Assembly (NCBI GenBank): GCA_947625015.1
Contig: CANQMR010000023.1
Coordinates: 1-54,624 of the forward strand
DNA: 54,624 nucleotides
Reading direction: 5' to 3'
Source: an uncultured Lachnospiraceae bacterium
GTDB taxonomy: Bacteria; Bacillota; Clostridia; Lachnospirales; Lachnospiraceae
Of this stretch, positions 1 through 7,583 are shown piece by piece (within the stretch, counting starts at the first letter, position 1; each line of letters starts with the position of its first letter). The position numbers were made by a program, and so were the translations under genes. Under the pieces are notes generated by a model. It saw only the letters and a program-made list of their open reading frames with translations. It was not told the DNA's origin and searched no databases.

Positions 1-180
1 CAAACATGCTGACTTAGAGAAAAACATTTATATATAAACTCTCAAAGAAATATAGTGCTAAATCCTAAAGACGGGGATTTCTTAAAACCGATGACAGTGC
101 GGGAAAATGGGAAGGAATTATCCTGTGGCGGTATTAGATTAATATAGCGGAATATATGGAAAGAGAGGCCGCAGGAGGCA
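1..180. repeat. Long palindromic intergenic element, copy 1 (right arm only, cut by window start)
   Basis: Sequence shared with two complete copies at 15187-15699 and 41168-41717. CAAACATGC (1-9) and GGATTTCTTAAAACCG (75-90), then CAGTGC (95-100) and a GGGAAAATGGGAAGGAA block, occur in the same order as in the right arms of the other copies. Between the first two blocks this copy holds about 65 bases, against roughly 17-20 in the others, and that stretch is AT-rich. The left arm would lie outside the window. The outer limit (about 180) is approximate because the arm cannot be checked against its partner. Nothing else was seen in 1-230. Confidence 0.7.
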
Positions 181-237
181 GGGCGCAAATTTATTTGGGA
201 GGAATTGGAATAGCGGGGAAGGTTTGGAAGAATTTGC

Positions 238-267
238 TTGTCAGCGGGTTATAGATTGTTGTAAAAT
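238..267 (+). promoter_or_regulatory. Promoter for pyk
   Basis: TTGTCA (238-243), 18-base spacer, TAAAAT (262-267): a sigma-A type promoter about 40 bases before the pyk start. It lies just beyond the right arm of the palindromic element. Confidence 0.5.
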
Positions 268-308
268 GGGGGAGAATTGAAATTAGGAAGATGGGAAAGG
301 ACAGGGAT

Positions 309-2048
309 ATGCGAAAAACAAAGATTATTTGTACATTGGGACCGGCAACGGAGGATGACGGGGTTTTACGGCAGCTTATGACAGAGGGCATGAATGTGGC
401 AAGATTTAATTTTTCCCATGGGGATCATGCGCAGCATGCCAGAAATTTAGAGAGGGTAAGGTCTTTAAGGGAGGAATTGGGACTTCCCATTGCCGCCCTT
501 CTTGATACAAAAGGACCGGAAATCCGGGTGGGAGATTTTAAAGAAGGAAAGGTTCAGCTAGCGGACGGACAGAAATTTACGCTGACCACAAGAGAGATTG
601 TGGGAGATCAAAACGAGGTTTCCATTACCTATAAGAACCTGATTCATGATATTGAGGTGGGAACCAGAATTTTAATTGACGACGGCCTGATTTCCATGCG
701 GGTGGAGTCCATGACGGATACGGATATTGTCTGCGTGGTGGAAAACGGCGGACCGGTGTCCAACCACAAGGGAGTAAATGTGCCCAATGTGGCGTTATCT
801 ATGCCCTATGTCAGTGAAAAGGACCGGGCTGATATCATTTTTGGCATTGAACAGGGCTTTGATTTCATTGCCGCTTCCTTTGTGCGGACGGCGGACGACA
901 TTTTGCAGATTCGGGATATTTTGAGCCAGCACAACTGCAATTTTATCAATATTATCGCAAAGATTGAGAATATGCAGGGCGTGAACAATATAGATGAGAT
1001 TATCCGGGTTTCCGACGGCGTGATGATTGCCAGAGGCGACATGGGCGTGGAGATTCCTTTTGAGGATGTGCCCTCTATTCAGAAGATGATTATCAAAAAG
1101 GTGTACAATGCGGAAAAGATTGTGATTACCGCAACCCAGATGTTAGATTCCATGATGAAGAACCCAAGGCCCACAAGGGCGGAGGCAACAGATGTGGCAA
1201 ACGCCATATATGACGGCACGTCGGCGATTATGCTCTCCGGCGAGACGGCGGCGGGACTGTATCCTGTAGAAGCCCTTAAGACTATGGTGCGGATTGCGGA
1301 GCGGACAGAAGCGGATATTGATTTGGTGAAGCGGTTTAACAGCAGGGAAAATCTGGTGAATCCGGATATTACCAACGCCATTGCCCATGCTACCTGTACG
1401 ACAGCCATGGATTTAAACGCGGCTGCCATAGTGACGGTGACGAAATCGGGAAAGACGGCCCGCATGATTTCCAAATACCGGCCCTCCTGTCCCATTATCG
1501 GCTGCACGCCCTATGAAAATGTGTGGCGGCAGTTAAACCTTTCCTGGGGCATCCGTCCCCTGATGGTGGAGGAAAAGGACAACACAGACGAACTGTTTGA
1601 GCACGCCATTGAACTGGCGGAGAAGGAAGGCTATGTAAAGCAGGGAGAGATTACGGTTATTACCGCCGGAGTGCCGCTTGGCGTATCCGGCACCACCAAC
1701 CTGATTAAGGTTCATGTCGTGGGCCATATTCTGGTTAAGGGCAGGGGTGTCAACAACCGCAAGGTTACGGCAAGCCTTTGTGTCGGCAAGGATGAGATGG
1801 ATATTGTAGATAATTTCAAAGAGGGAGACATCATTGTATTGCCGGAAACCAGTAATGATATTATGGACGAGCTGCGGCAGGCCTCCGGTATCATTGTGGA
1901 GAAGGAAGGACATAATTCCCATGCGGGAATTGTGGGGCTAAGCCTCGACATTCCGGTAATCCTCGGGGCGGAAAACGCCACAGACATTTTGAAGTCCGGT
2001 GCAGTTGTGACGATGGATGCGGAGAAGGGGATCGTTTCCTCTAATTAG
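309..2048 (+). CDS. pyk: Pyruvate kinase with C-terminal PEP-utilising-type domain
   Basis: Cytoplasmic enzyme of the last ATP-yielding step of glycolysis (PEP + ADP to pyruvate + ATP). The protein opens with the family's RKTKIICTLGPA, has the catalytic-lysine strand IIAKIENMQG and the signature MIARGDMGVEIP. At 579 residues it exceeds the roughly 470-residue core because of an extra C-terminal domain (about the last 110 residues, with GHNSHAGIVGLSLDIP) like the mobile PEP-utilising domain of Bacillus-type enzymes. The ATG at 309 is preferred: AAAGG sits about 8 bases upstream and the family sequence begins there. An in-frame ATG at 291 lies directly against its AGGAAG. The gene appears monocistronic, since the next gene has its own promoter-like sequence. 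Confidence 0.97.
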   Translation: MRKTKIICTLGPATEDDGVLRQLMTEGMNVARFNFSHGDHAQHARNLERVRSLREELGLPIAALLDTKGPEIRVGDFKEGKVQLADGQKFTLTTREIVGDQNEVSITYKNLIHDIEVGTRILIDDGLISMRVESMTDTDIVCVVENGGPVSNHKGVNVPNVALSMPYVSEKDRADIIFGIEQGFDFIAASFVRTADDILQIRDILSQHNCNFINIIAKIENMQGVNNIDEIIRVSDGVMIARGDMGVEIPFEDVPSIQKMIIKKVYNAEKIVITATQMLDSMMKNPRPTRAEATDVANAIYDGTSAIMLSGETAAGLYPVEALKTMVRIAERTEADIDLVKRFNSRENLVNPDITNAIAHATCTTAMDLNAAAIVTVTKSGKTARMISKYRPSCPIIGCTPYENVWRQLNLSWGIRPLMVEEKDNTDELFEHAIELAEKEGYVKQGEITVITAGVPLGVSGTTNLIKVHVVGHILVKGRGVNNRKVTASLCVGKDEMDIVDNFKEGDIIVLPETSNDIMDELRQASGIIVEKEGHNSHAGIVGLSLDIPVILGAENATDILKSGAVVTMDAEKGIVSSN

Positions 2049-2052
2049 CATT

Positions 2053-2079
2053 TTGACAGGCGGATACCGTCGGTATAAT
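2053..2079 (+). promoter_or_regulatory. Promoter with palindromic operator-like core before the CpXC gene
   Basis: TTGACA (2053-2058) and TATAAT (2074-2079) are both consensus but only 15 bases apart; TAATTT (2076-2081) would give a 17-base spacer. ATACCGTCGGTAT (2064-2076) is a perfect 13-base palindrome between the two boxes, touching the -10. It could be a repressor or activator site. A short spacer with a palindrome is the layout of promoters remodelled by MerR-type activators, but no MerR gene is nearby. Confidence 0.45.
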
Positions 2080-2112
2080 TTGTATCATAATGGATACCAT
2101 AAAGGAGAAAGC

Positions 2113-2805
2113 ATGGCGGAGATAAAAAAGCAGACCATTCCCTGTCCGAAGTGCGGCAGGCCGCTGGAAATCGATATGTGGGACAGTGTTGAACTTCCGA
2201 GGGACAGGGAACAGAAAGAAAAGATAATGAACAATCATTTTTTCGGTGCGGAATGTGGTACCTGCGGAGAGTTTATTCCTGTGGGGTATCAGTGCACCTA
2301 CAATGATATGGAGAGAAAATATTTTCTCTGGCTCCTGCCAAAGTTAGGGGAAAAGGAACAGCAGGCGGTACTGGAATATAATGAACGGCTGGCAGGGGAC
2401 AATCCGTTCCGGCTGGCCAGAAGCGGATACCGGCACCGGGTTGTGCAAAGCGTGGGAGAGCTCCGGGAAAAGATTCTCATTTTTGACGAGGGGTTAGACG
2501 ACCGTTATATTGAACTGATGAAAATGGCGTATGCCCCGGTAATCCGGCAGCGTCTACAGACGGAGAGCAGGATAACGGATATCCGGTTTCAAAAGCAGCC
2601 GGACGGAGAGTACAGCTTTCTGGTAATTTTTGATGACCGGCCGCCGGCCAATGTGCTTGTGGATATGAATACCTACAAGGGGACCGGGAATCGGATGGAA
2701 AACCGGCTGGGACCGGAGACGCCGGGGAACCTTATATGCGTCAATGCAGGATGGGCGGCGGAGGTTATGGGGATTGCCCCGGACAGGCAGCAGAGCAGCA
2801 AATGA
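2113..2805 (+). CDS. CpXC-domain zinc-binding protein, function unknown
   Basis: A 230-residue protein with a CpXC-type N-terminus: Cys11 and Cys14 (CPKC) and Cys48 and Cys51 (CGTC) should make one zinc site. The rest shows no recognised catalytic motif. CpXC proteins are common in Clostridia and have no settled function. The ATG at 2113 was chosen because AAAGGAGAAAGC precedes it; an earlier in-frame start would run into pyk and has no ribosome site. The gene sits between pyk and trxA and may be cotranscribed with trxA (40-base gap, no terminator seen between them). Confidence 0.75.
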   Translation: MAEIKKQTIPCPKCGRPLEIDMWDSVELPRDREQKEKIMNNHFFGAECGTCGEFIPVGYQCTYNDMERKYFLWLLPKLGEKEQQAVLEYNERLAGDNPFRLARSGYRHRVVQSVGELREKILIFDEGLDDRYIELMKMAYAPVIRQRLQTESRITDIRFQKQPDGEYSFLVIFDDRPPANVLVDMNTYKGTGNRMENRLGPETPGNLICVNAGWAAEVMGIAPDRQQSSK

Positions 2806-2845
2806 TTTTTATAGAATTATTTTATGATATGAGGAGGCTTAATTT

Positions 2846-3151
2846 ATGGCAGTGGTAAATGTGACAAAGGATAATTTTGAGGAAGAGATTTTAAAGGCGG
2901 AACAGACAGTGCTGGTGGATTTCTGGGCGGGCTGGTGCGGCCCCTGTAAAATGTTAGGCCCGATTGTCGACCAGGTTGCGCAGGAACACCCGGAGATTAA
3001 GGTCTGCAAGATAGACATTGACGAACAGACGGAACTGGCTATGCAGTATAAGGTTATGAATATCCCAACGCTTCTGGTGTTTAAAAATGGTGAGGTTGCC
3101 AATCAGAGCGTCGGCGTGATTTCTAAGAACGAAATTTTGGAACTGCTGTAA
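2846..3151 (+). CDS. trxA: Thioredoxin
   Basis: Small cytoplasmic dithiol oxidoreductase that reduces protein disulphides and is itself reduced by thioredoxin reductase. The 101 residues cover a complete thioredoxin fold, with the active site WCGPC (Cys31, Cys34) and the cis-proline in MNIPTLLVF (Pro74). AGGAGG lies a few bases before the ATG. No thioredoxin reductase is nearby. A clear terminator follows at 3177-3216, ending the transcript. Confidence 0.96.
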   Translation: MAVVNVTKDNFEEEILKAEQTVLVDFWAGWCGPCKMLGPIVDQVAQEHPEIKVCKIDIDEQTELAMQYKVMNIPTLLVFKNGEVANQSVGVISKNEILELL

Positions 3152-3176
3152 GCAGGCGGGAAATATGGGGGTCACA

Positions 3177-3216
3177 AAACTGCCGGGGCATGAATCAGCG
3201 CTTTGGCAGTTTTTTT
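3177..3216 (+). terminator. Intrinsic terminator after trxA
   Basis: AACTGCC (3178-3184) pairs with GGCAGTT (3205-3211) and the hairpin runs into a T tract, 26 bases after the trxA stop. Confidence 0.85.
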
Positions 3217-3365
3217 CATAATTTCTCTCACTGTCCTGTTTTTGGGACAGTTAATTCTGTAAAATAGTCTTATCAAAGGACTGGATTGAAAAATCAAACC
3301 TGTACTTTGACAACTGAAAATGGTTGGATAAGTCTAATTTACTTTTACAGAAGGAGGAAGGGAAT

Positions 3366-4235
3366 ATGATGAATTATCAGAGAGAGAAAGAACGAAGGAT
3401 TGGCGTCTTTGAAGACACGATGCAGTTATGTGAGAGGGAGCCGTTTCTGGCACAGGCGATTTTTGCAACGCAGAGGAAGACCGGAATATATAAGGCTCCG
3501 CTGGAAGAACTGGACAGGCCGGAACCATTGAACCGGAACTGCCGGATTACCGTCTCTGCGAGGCGGACGTTAGAGGCGGCTTGCAAGCTGGCCGGGGAAT
3601 ATCCGAATAGCAGGATTGGCGCGCTTAACTTTGCTTCCGCCACGAATCCGGGAGGCGGGGTAATCCGGGGCAGCAACGCGCAGGAGGAGTGCATTTGCCG
3701 CTGTACTACCTTATATCCATGCCTGAATGTGGATAAGCTGTGGAAGGATTATTATAACGTTCACCGCCAGAGACATTCTGCGCTGTACACCAACGCATGT
3801 ATTTATACGCCGGATATTGTTTGCATGAAGTCCGATACGGCGTGGCCGGATCTTCTTCCTAAGGAGCAGTGGCTTACCTTGGACATGATAAGCTGCGCCG
3901 CCCCGAATTTAAGGGCAAGATCCTTTAGCAACATGAATTTGTTTGCCGGAGATGCAGCGGATATTACAGATGAAGCGTTAGAAGAATTGTTAACGGAGAG
4001 GGTTAAGGGAATTTTTCAGGTTGCGGTCTGCCATGGTATAGACGTCCTGGTGCTTGGCGCCTTTGGCTGCGGGGCCTTTTGCAACCCGCCTGAGGTGACG
4101 GCGAGAGCCTTTGCGGTAGCTTTGGCGGAATACCGCGCTTATTTTCAGGCTGTGGAATTTGCGGTATATTGCAGTCCGAAGGACATGCATAATTACAATG
4201 TGTTTGAGGAAGTGTTTTCACCTTTGGAACCATAG
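3366..4235 (+). CDS. TIGR02452-type poly(ADP-ribose) glycohydrolase-like macrodomain protein
   Basis: A 289-residue protein of the bacterial PARG family (TIGR02452), which removes ADP-ribose polymers or related ADP-ribose adducts. The PARG signature GGG-X7-QEE is intact (Gly96-98, Gln106-Glu108), followed by ECICRCTTLYP; the distal macrodomain loop reads VLGAFGCGAFCNPP. The ATG at 3366 is used because AAGGAGG lies 8 bases upstream; an in-frame ATG at 3324 has no such site. No ADP-ribosyltransferase gene is visible in the window, so the substrate is unknown; NAD metabolism, an unlinked transferase and phage defence are all possible. The neighbours (trxA, spoIIID) give no functional hint. Confidence 0.85.
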   Translation: MMNYQREKERRIGVFEDTMQLCEREPFLAQAIFATQRKTGIYKAPLEELDRPEPLNRNCRITVSARRTLEAACKLAGEYPNSRIGALNFASATNPGGGVIRGSNAQEECICRCTTLYPCLNVDKLWKDYYNVHRQRHSALYTNACIYTPDIVCMKSDTAWPDLLPKEQWLTLDMISCAAPNLRARSFSNMNLFAGDAADITDEALEELLTERVKGIFQVAVCHGIDVLVLGAFGCGAFCNPPEVTARAFAVALAEYRAYFQAVEFAVYCSPKDMHNYNVFEEVFSPLEP

Positions 4236-4264
4236 GCATAACCCTTGAGAATAGTTCATACAAT
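4236..4264 (+). promoter_or_regulatory. Sigma-E-type sporulation promoter for spoIIID
   Basis: GCATAAC (4236-4242), 14-base spacer, CATACAAT (4257-4264). The -10 is a perfect match to the sigma-E -10 consensus CATACAnT and the upstream ATA element is correctly spaced. In Bacillus spoIIID is known to be sigma-E dependent in the mother cell, which agrees with this reading. Confidence 0.7.
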
Positions 4265-4281
4265 GTATAAAAGTATTCTCA
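4246..4281 (+). promoter_or_regulatory. Inverted repeat straddling the spoIIID -10 region and transcript start
   Basis: TGAGAATA (4246-4253) is the exact inverse of TATTCTCA (4274-4281), separated by 20 bases that contain the sigma-E -10 box. The right half abuts the AGGGG ribosome site of the TTG start. It could be a binding site pair or the weak terminator of the preceding gene (TTTT follows at 4287). Confidence 0.4.
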
Positions 4282-4291
4282 GGGGATTTTC

Positions 4292-4546
4292 TTGAAAGCA
4301 TATATTGAAGAAAGAGCAATGGAGATTGGAGCATATATTATTAACTCCAATGCAACGGTAAGACAAACTGCCAGAAAGTTTGGGGTAAGCAAGAGTACGG
4401 TGCACAAAGACGTCTCTGAACGCCTCGTTTACATTAACCCGGCCCTTGCCAGCGAAGTGCGCAAGGTGTTGGATGTGAACAAGGCGGAGCGGCATATACG
4501 GGGCGGTCTTGCCACAAAAGAAAAATATCTGCATCAGAAAGTATGA
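4292..4546 (+). CDS. spoIIID: Sporulation transcriptional regulator SpoIIID
   Basis: An 84-residue DNA-binding protein that switches mother-cell gene expression between the sigma-E and sigma-K stages. It begins KAYIEERAMEIG and has a helix-turn-helix at about residues 21-42 (ATVRQTARKFGVSKSTVHKD). Full length for the family. The start is TTG at 4292, six bases after AGGGG; the family sequence begins exactly there and no ATG is available upstream. A sigma-E promoter lies directly upstream. Its presence marks the organism as an endospore former or a descendant of one. Confidence 0.93.
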   Translation: MKAYIEERAMEIGAYIINSNATVRQTARKFGVSKSTVHKDVSERLVYINPALASEVRKVLDVNKAERHIRGGLATKEKYLHQKV

Positions 4547-4664
4547 AAAATTGGGGATTTAGAGTAAAGTATAATATAGAGAATCTTAAAAAAATCTGAA
4601 AATCGATGAAAAGTTATTGTATTTATAGGAAAAATATGAGAAAAAGACTACTATATGGGAAAAC

Positions 4665-4693
4665 TTGCTTATAAATCCTTCACATGCTATAAT
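4665..4693 (+). promoter_or_regulatory. Promoter for the metallophosphoesterase / ATPase / PBP operon
   Basis: TTGCTT (4665-4670), 17-base spacer, TATAAT (4688-4693). Transcription would start near 4700, giving a leader of about 117 bases. Confidence 0.65.
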
Positions 4694-4707
4694 ATAATGA
4701 ACGCAAA

Positions 4708-4742
4708 GAAAACAAATTGCGCTTAAGGCGGCATTTGTTTTC
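4708..4742 (+). promoter_or_regulatory. Leader hairpin upstream of the metallophosphoesterase gene
   Basis: GAAAACAAAT (4708-4717) pairs with ATTTGTTTTC (4733-4742), with GCGC/GGCG pairs continuing inside the loop. It begins a few bases after the expected transcript start. There is no T tract, so it is more likely a 5' stabilising or regulatory hairpin than a terminator. Confidence 0.5.
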
Positions 4743-4816
4743 CTGTGTCATTTACAAATTAACAGGCTGTAAGCATAGTATGTCTGTTGCGGAAAGAAAA
4801 AGAGGCAGGTGCGAAG

Positions 4817-5875
4817 ATGAAATTTATACACATGGCGGATGTTCATTTAGGGGTACAGCCGGATAAGGGCAAGCCTTGGAGTGAAGATAGGGAAAGAGAG
4901 ATAAAGGATACATTTGTTAAGGTTATCAAAAGAGCGGAGGAACAACAGATTGATCTGTTGATGATAGCAGGAGACCTGTTCCATATGCCTCCTTCAGAAG
5001 GAATGTTAAGGGATGTGGACTATATTCTCTCCAAACTTACCAAAACAAGGACAATTATGATTGCGGGTAATCGTGATTATATGAAACCTGACAGTCCGTT
5101 AGCTAATTATAAGTTTTCATCCAGGACAATTTGTCTGTCAGCGGAAAAGATCAGTAATGTATACATGAAAGATATTAATACCTGTGTTACCGGCTTCTCT
5201 TATGATAGCAAAGAGAATGAAGATGATATTCTTAATCATATCAAGCCGGCAAAGCAGGGCGCTTTTAATATTTTGCTGGCGCATGGAGGCGACGCCAAAC
5301 ATCTGCCGTTTAATAAGAAGGTGCTTAAGGAGTCTAATTTTGATTATATCGCTCTTGGACATAACCACAAGCCGGAGATCATCAAAGAAAATGCAGTGAT
5401 AATGTGTGGCTCTTTGGAACCGATTGATCCTACGGATACAGGAACAAGAGGGTATATATATGGCGAAGTAACCGATGGAGTTCTTAAGACAGAGTTTGTA
5501 CCAGTGGCGCAAAGAGCATATATGAATCTTCTGATTAATATTAAGCCGGACCATACACCGCCTGCAATATTAGATTTAGTGGACCGCCAAATCCAAAATT
5601 TAGGCACGCAGCATATTTATCGGATTTTGGTAAGAGGGCATAATCATAACCATGATGTGTTTGATTTTACAAGTTTAACACAGAAATATAATATTTATGA
5701 AGTGATTACGGATACTGATGAACAATATGATCTCGGAAAACTTTATGAAGAAAATCAGGATAATTTGATTGGGAAATTTATTAATCAGTTATCTGATCAT
5801 TATTATGGAGATGAGATTTGTAAAAAAGCCATCCATTATGGTTTGGATGTATTACTAAAGACGGGAGAGCAGTAA
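4817..5875 (+). CDS. SbcD/YhaO-like metallophosphoesterase, altered GNHD motif
   Basis: A 352-residue calcineurin-like phosphoesterase of the Mre11/SbcD/YhaO group, expected to be the nuclease half of an SbcCD-like complex with the ATPase encoded next. Visible metal-site motifs: Asp8/His10 (ADVHLG), Asp53 (AGDLFH), Asn85 (AGNRD), an AHGG motif and GHNH (ALGHNHKP). The usual GNHD motif reads GNRD, so the conserved catalytic histidine is Arg86. The ATG at 4817 follows an AGG seven bases upstream; the in-frame extension to 4787 lacks family similarity. The next gene starts two bases after the stop, so the two are translationally close. The gene is AT-richer than pyk or murC. Confidence 0.85.
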   Translation: MKFIHMADVHLGVQPDKGKPWSEDREREIKDTFVKVIKRAEEQQIDLLMIAGDLFHMPPSEGMLRDVDYILSKLTKTRTIMIAGNRDYMKPDSPLANYKFSSRTICLSAEKISNVYMKDINTCVTGFSYDSKENEDDILNHIKPAKQGAFNILLAHGGDAKHLPFNKKVLKESNFDYIALGHNHKPEIIKENAVIMCGSLEPIDPTDTGTRGYIYGEVTDGVLKTEFVPVAQRAYMNLLINIKPDHTPPAILDLVDRQIQNLGTQHIYRILVRGHNHNHDVFDFTSLTQKYNIYEVITDTDEQYDLGKLYEENQDNLIGKFINQLSDHYYGDEICKKAIHYGLDVLLKTGEQ

Positions 5876-5876
5876 T

Positions 5877-7541
5877 ATGAGAATAGATAAGCTGCATTTG
5901 CAGGATTTTGGACAATTTCACGAAGAGGATATCTCGTTGGCGCCGGGAATTAATGTGATTTGTGGCGGCAGTGATACGGGAAAAACCACAATCAAAGATT
6001 TTATCGTGGATATGATATATGGAATTAACAGAGAACCGGGTGCCGGTGTGCGTATTGATCACTATGAAAAGACCAGGCCGATCAATGGTTCCGGGTTTTC
6101 GGGCGCGATGGAGTTTTGCGTGGAAGGTGAGGCTTATCAGGTTGAGCGGAATTTTTTGCAGCAGGATAAATCTACAAAATTACGTGATTTGGATGAGAAC
6201 AAAGATATGGCGCTTCAGGAAGAGCATAGTCTTAAGGGAACTTTGCTTAATACATCTAAGAATATATATGAAAGCACATTATGCATGGGTCACAATGAAC
6301 TTGCAGTTGGCAAGGATTTAATGGAGGAATTAGATCGCTATATTATTAGCAAGGCTTCGACAAAAGTGGGCGATATTAATGTTTCTGCCGCGCTTGACGA
6401 ACTCGAACAGAAGAAAAAGAGTTATTCTAATACAGAACTTGCAAAAAGAGAGAAAGAGTTGACGGCAAAACTTTCTCTCGAAAGGGATTTTGACGGGGAA
6501 ATTGAGGCTATCAGGAAAGAATATGAGAAAGTCGAAGCCTCGGTTAAAGATGGTAAAGAAGAGAAACTTCAATTTACGCCAATCAAGAATCCCGTAACCG
6601 AGTCAAGAATGGAAAATGCCGCCAAGAAGCAGGATGATGAGCCTGAACAGCCTGCGACTAAGCGGGAAAGAGACATTCAAATGCTTCAGGGAATGGGAAA
6701 GAAAAGTATTTTGGATAATGTATTTGTTATCTGGTTTCTCTCTCTGGCGCTAATTGCGGTTTTTGTTGCAATAGCACAGATTGTTCCGGTAAATATTCCG
6801 GCCCTGAAAATGGGAATTATAGGTTTTGGAATAGTTTTGGTACTCATGACTACATTTCAGGTTTTGTCAAGACGTTCAAAACTTCATCTGCTATTAGAAG
6901 ATATGGAAATCGAACAGGGATTTCGGGATGCCAAAGCTGGAAATACCCGGTCTGCGGACTGGGAGGAAGCCCAGAAACGTTTAACTGAGTTACGCTTGAA
7001 AGAGCAGAATACGATAAAAGAGCGCAGCCAGCAGGAAAAGGCAATGGCTGAATTAGATGGAATAAAGACGCAGATGCAGGCTAATGAGATTGAATTGGAA
7101 GCATTGTCTTTAGCGATCAGTACAATCAGAGATTTATCAGATGATATATATGATTCCTATGGAAGTGTATTAAATGCTAGAGTATCACAATTAGTAGACA
7201 GAATTACACTCCACAGATACCAGGAAGTGAAGATAGACGATCAGTTAAGGATTTTAGTTAAAAAGGACAATTCGTTTATCAGTGTTGATTATCTGAGTGT
7301 AAGTACTATAGAACAGATATATTTTGCATTGCGTTTGGCTTTGGCTGAACTGGTGTTAAAAGATAATATGCCAATTCTCATAGATGACATTTTTGCCAAC
7401 TATGATGAACAAAGATTAAAAGAAACACTAAGCTGTTTAAGTGAATATCTGCAACATCAGATTATTATATTTACGGTTAATCCTGATGTTCAGCAGTTAT
7501 TTACTGACTTGGGAATGGAGAGCAGATATATTGCGCTTTAG
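5877..7541 (+). CDS. Compact YhaN/SbcC-like ATPase with internal membrane segments
   Basis: A 554-residue ATPase, the likely partner of the preceding phosphoesterase. N-terminus: RIDKLHLQDFGQF then Walker A GGSDTGKTT (Lys36). The middle has a charged coiled-coil-like stretch (about residues 175-265) and then two hydrophobic segments (VFVIWFLSLALIAVFVAIA and IIGFGIVLVLMTTF, about 280-325) that look membrane-spanning. A second coiled coil follows, then the signature region LSVSTIEQIYFALRLA and Walker B MPILIDDIFANYD. B. subtilis YhaN is about 960 residues, so this one is strongly shortened in its coiled-coil arms, but the reading frame is intact. Start at 5877 has GGGAG 9 bases upstream. Confidence 0.8.
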   Translation: MRIDKLHLQDFGQFHEEDISLAPGINVICGGSDTGKTTIKDFIVDMIYGINREPGAGVRIDHYEKTRPINGSGFSGAMEFCVEGEAYQVERNFLQQDKSTKLRDLDENKDMALQEEHSLKGTLLNTSKNIYESTLCMGHNELAVGKDLMEELDRYIISKASTKVGDINVSAALDELEQKKKSYSNTELAKREKELTAKLSLERDFDGEIEAIRKEYEKVEASVKDGKEEKLQFTPIKNPVTESRMENAAKKQDDEPEQPATKRERDIQMLQGMGKKSILDNVFVIWFLSLALIAVFVAIAQIVPVNIPALKMGIIGFGIVLVLMTTFQVLSRRSKLHLLLEDMEIEQGFRDAKAGNTRSADWEEAQKRLTELRLKEQNTIKERSQQEKAMAELDGIKTQMQANEIELEALSLAISTIRDLSDDIYDSYGSVLNARVSQLVDRITLHRYQEVKIDDQLRILVKKDNSFISVDYLSVSTIEQIYFALRLALAELVLKDNMPILIDDIFANYDEQRLKETLSCLSEYLQHQIIIFTVNPDVQQLFTDLGMESRYIAL

Positions 7542-7583
7542 GTAAATTCGCAAGTTTTATGGCTAGGGAAATGAGGGAATAGT

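Noticed and set aside
3230-3251. ACTGTCC/GGACAGT inverted repeat before the PARG-like gene
   Set aside because: Short stem with no T tract and no fixed relation to a promoter; could be chance.
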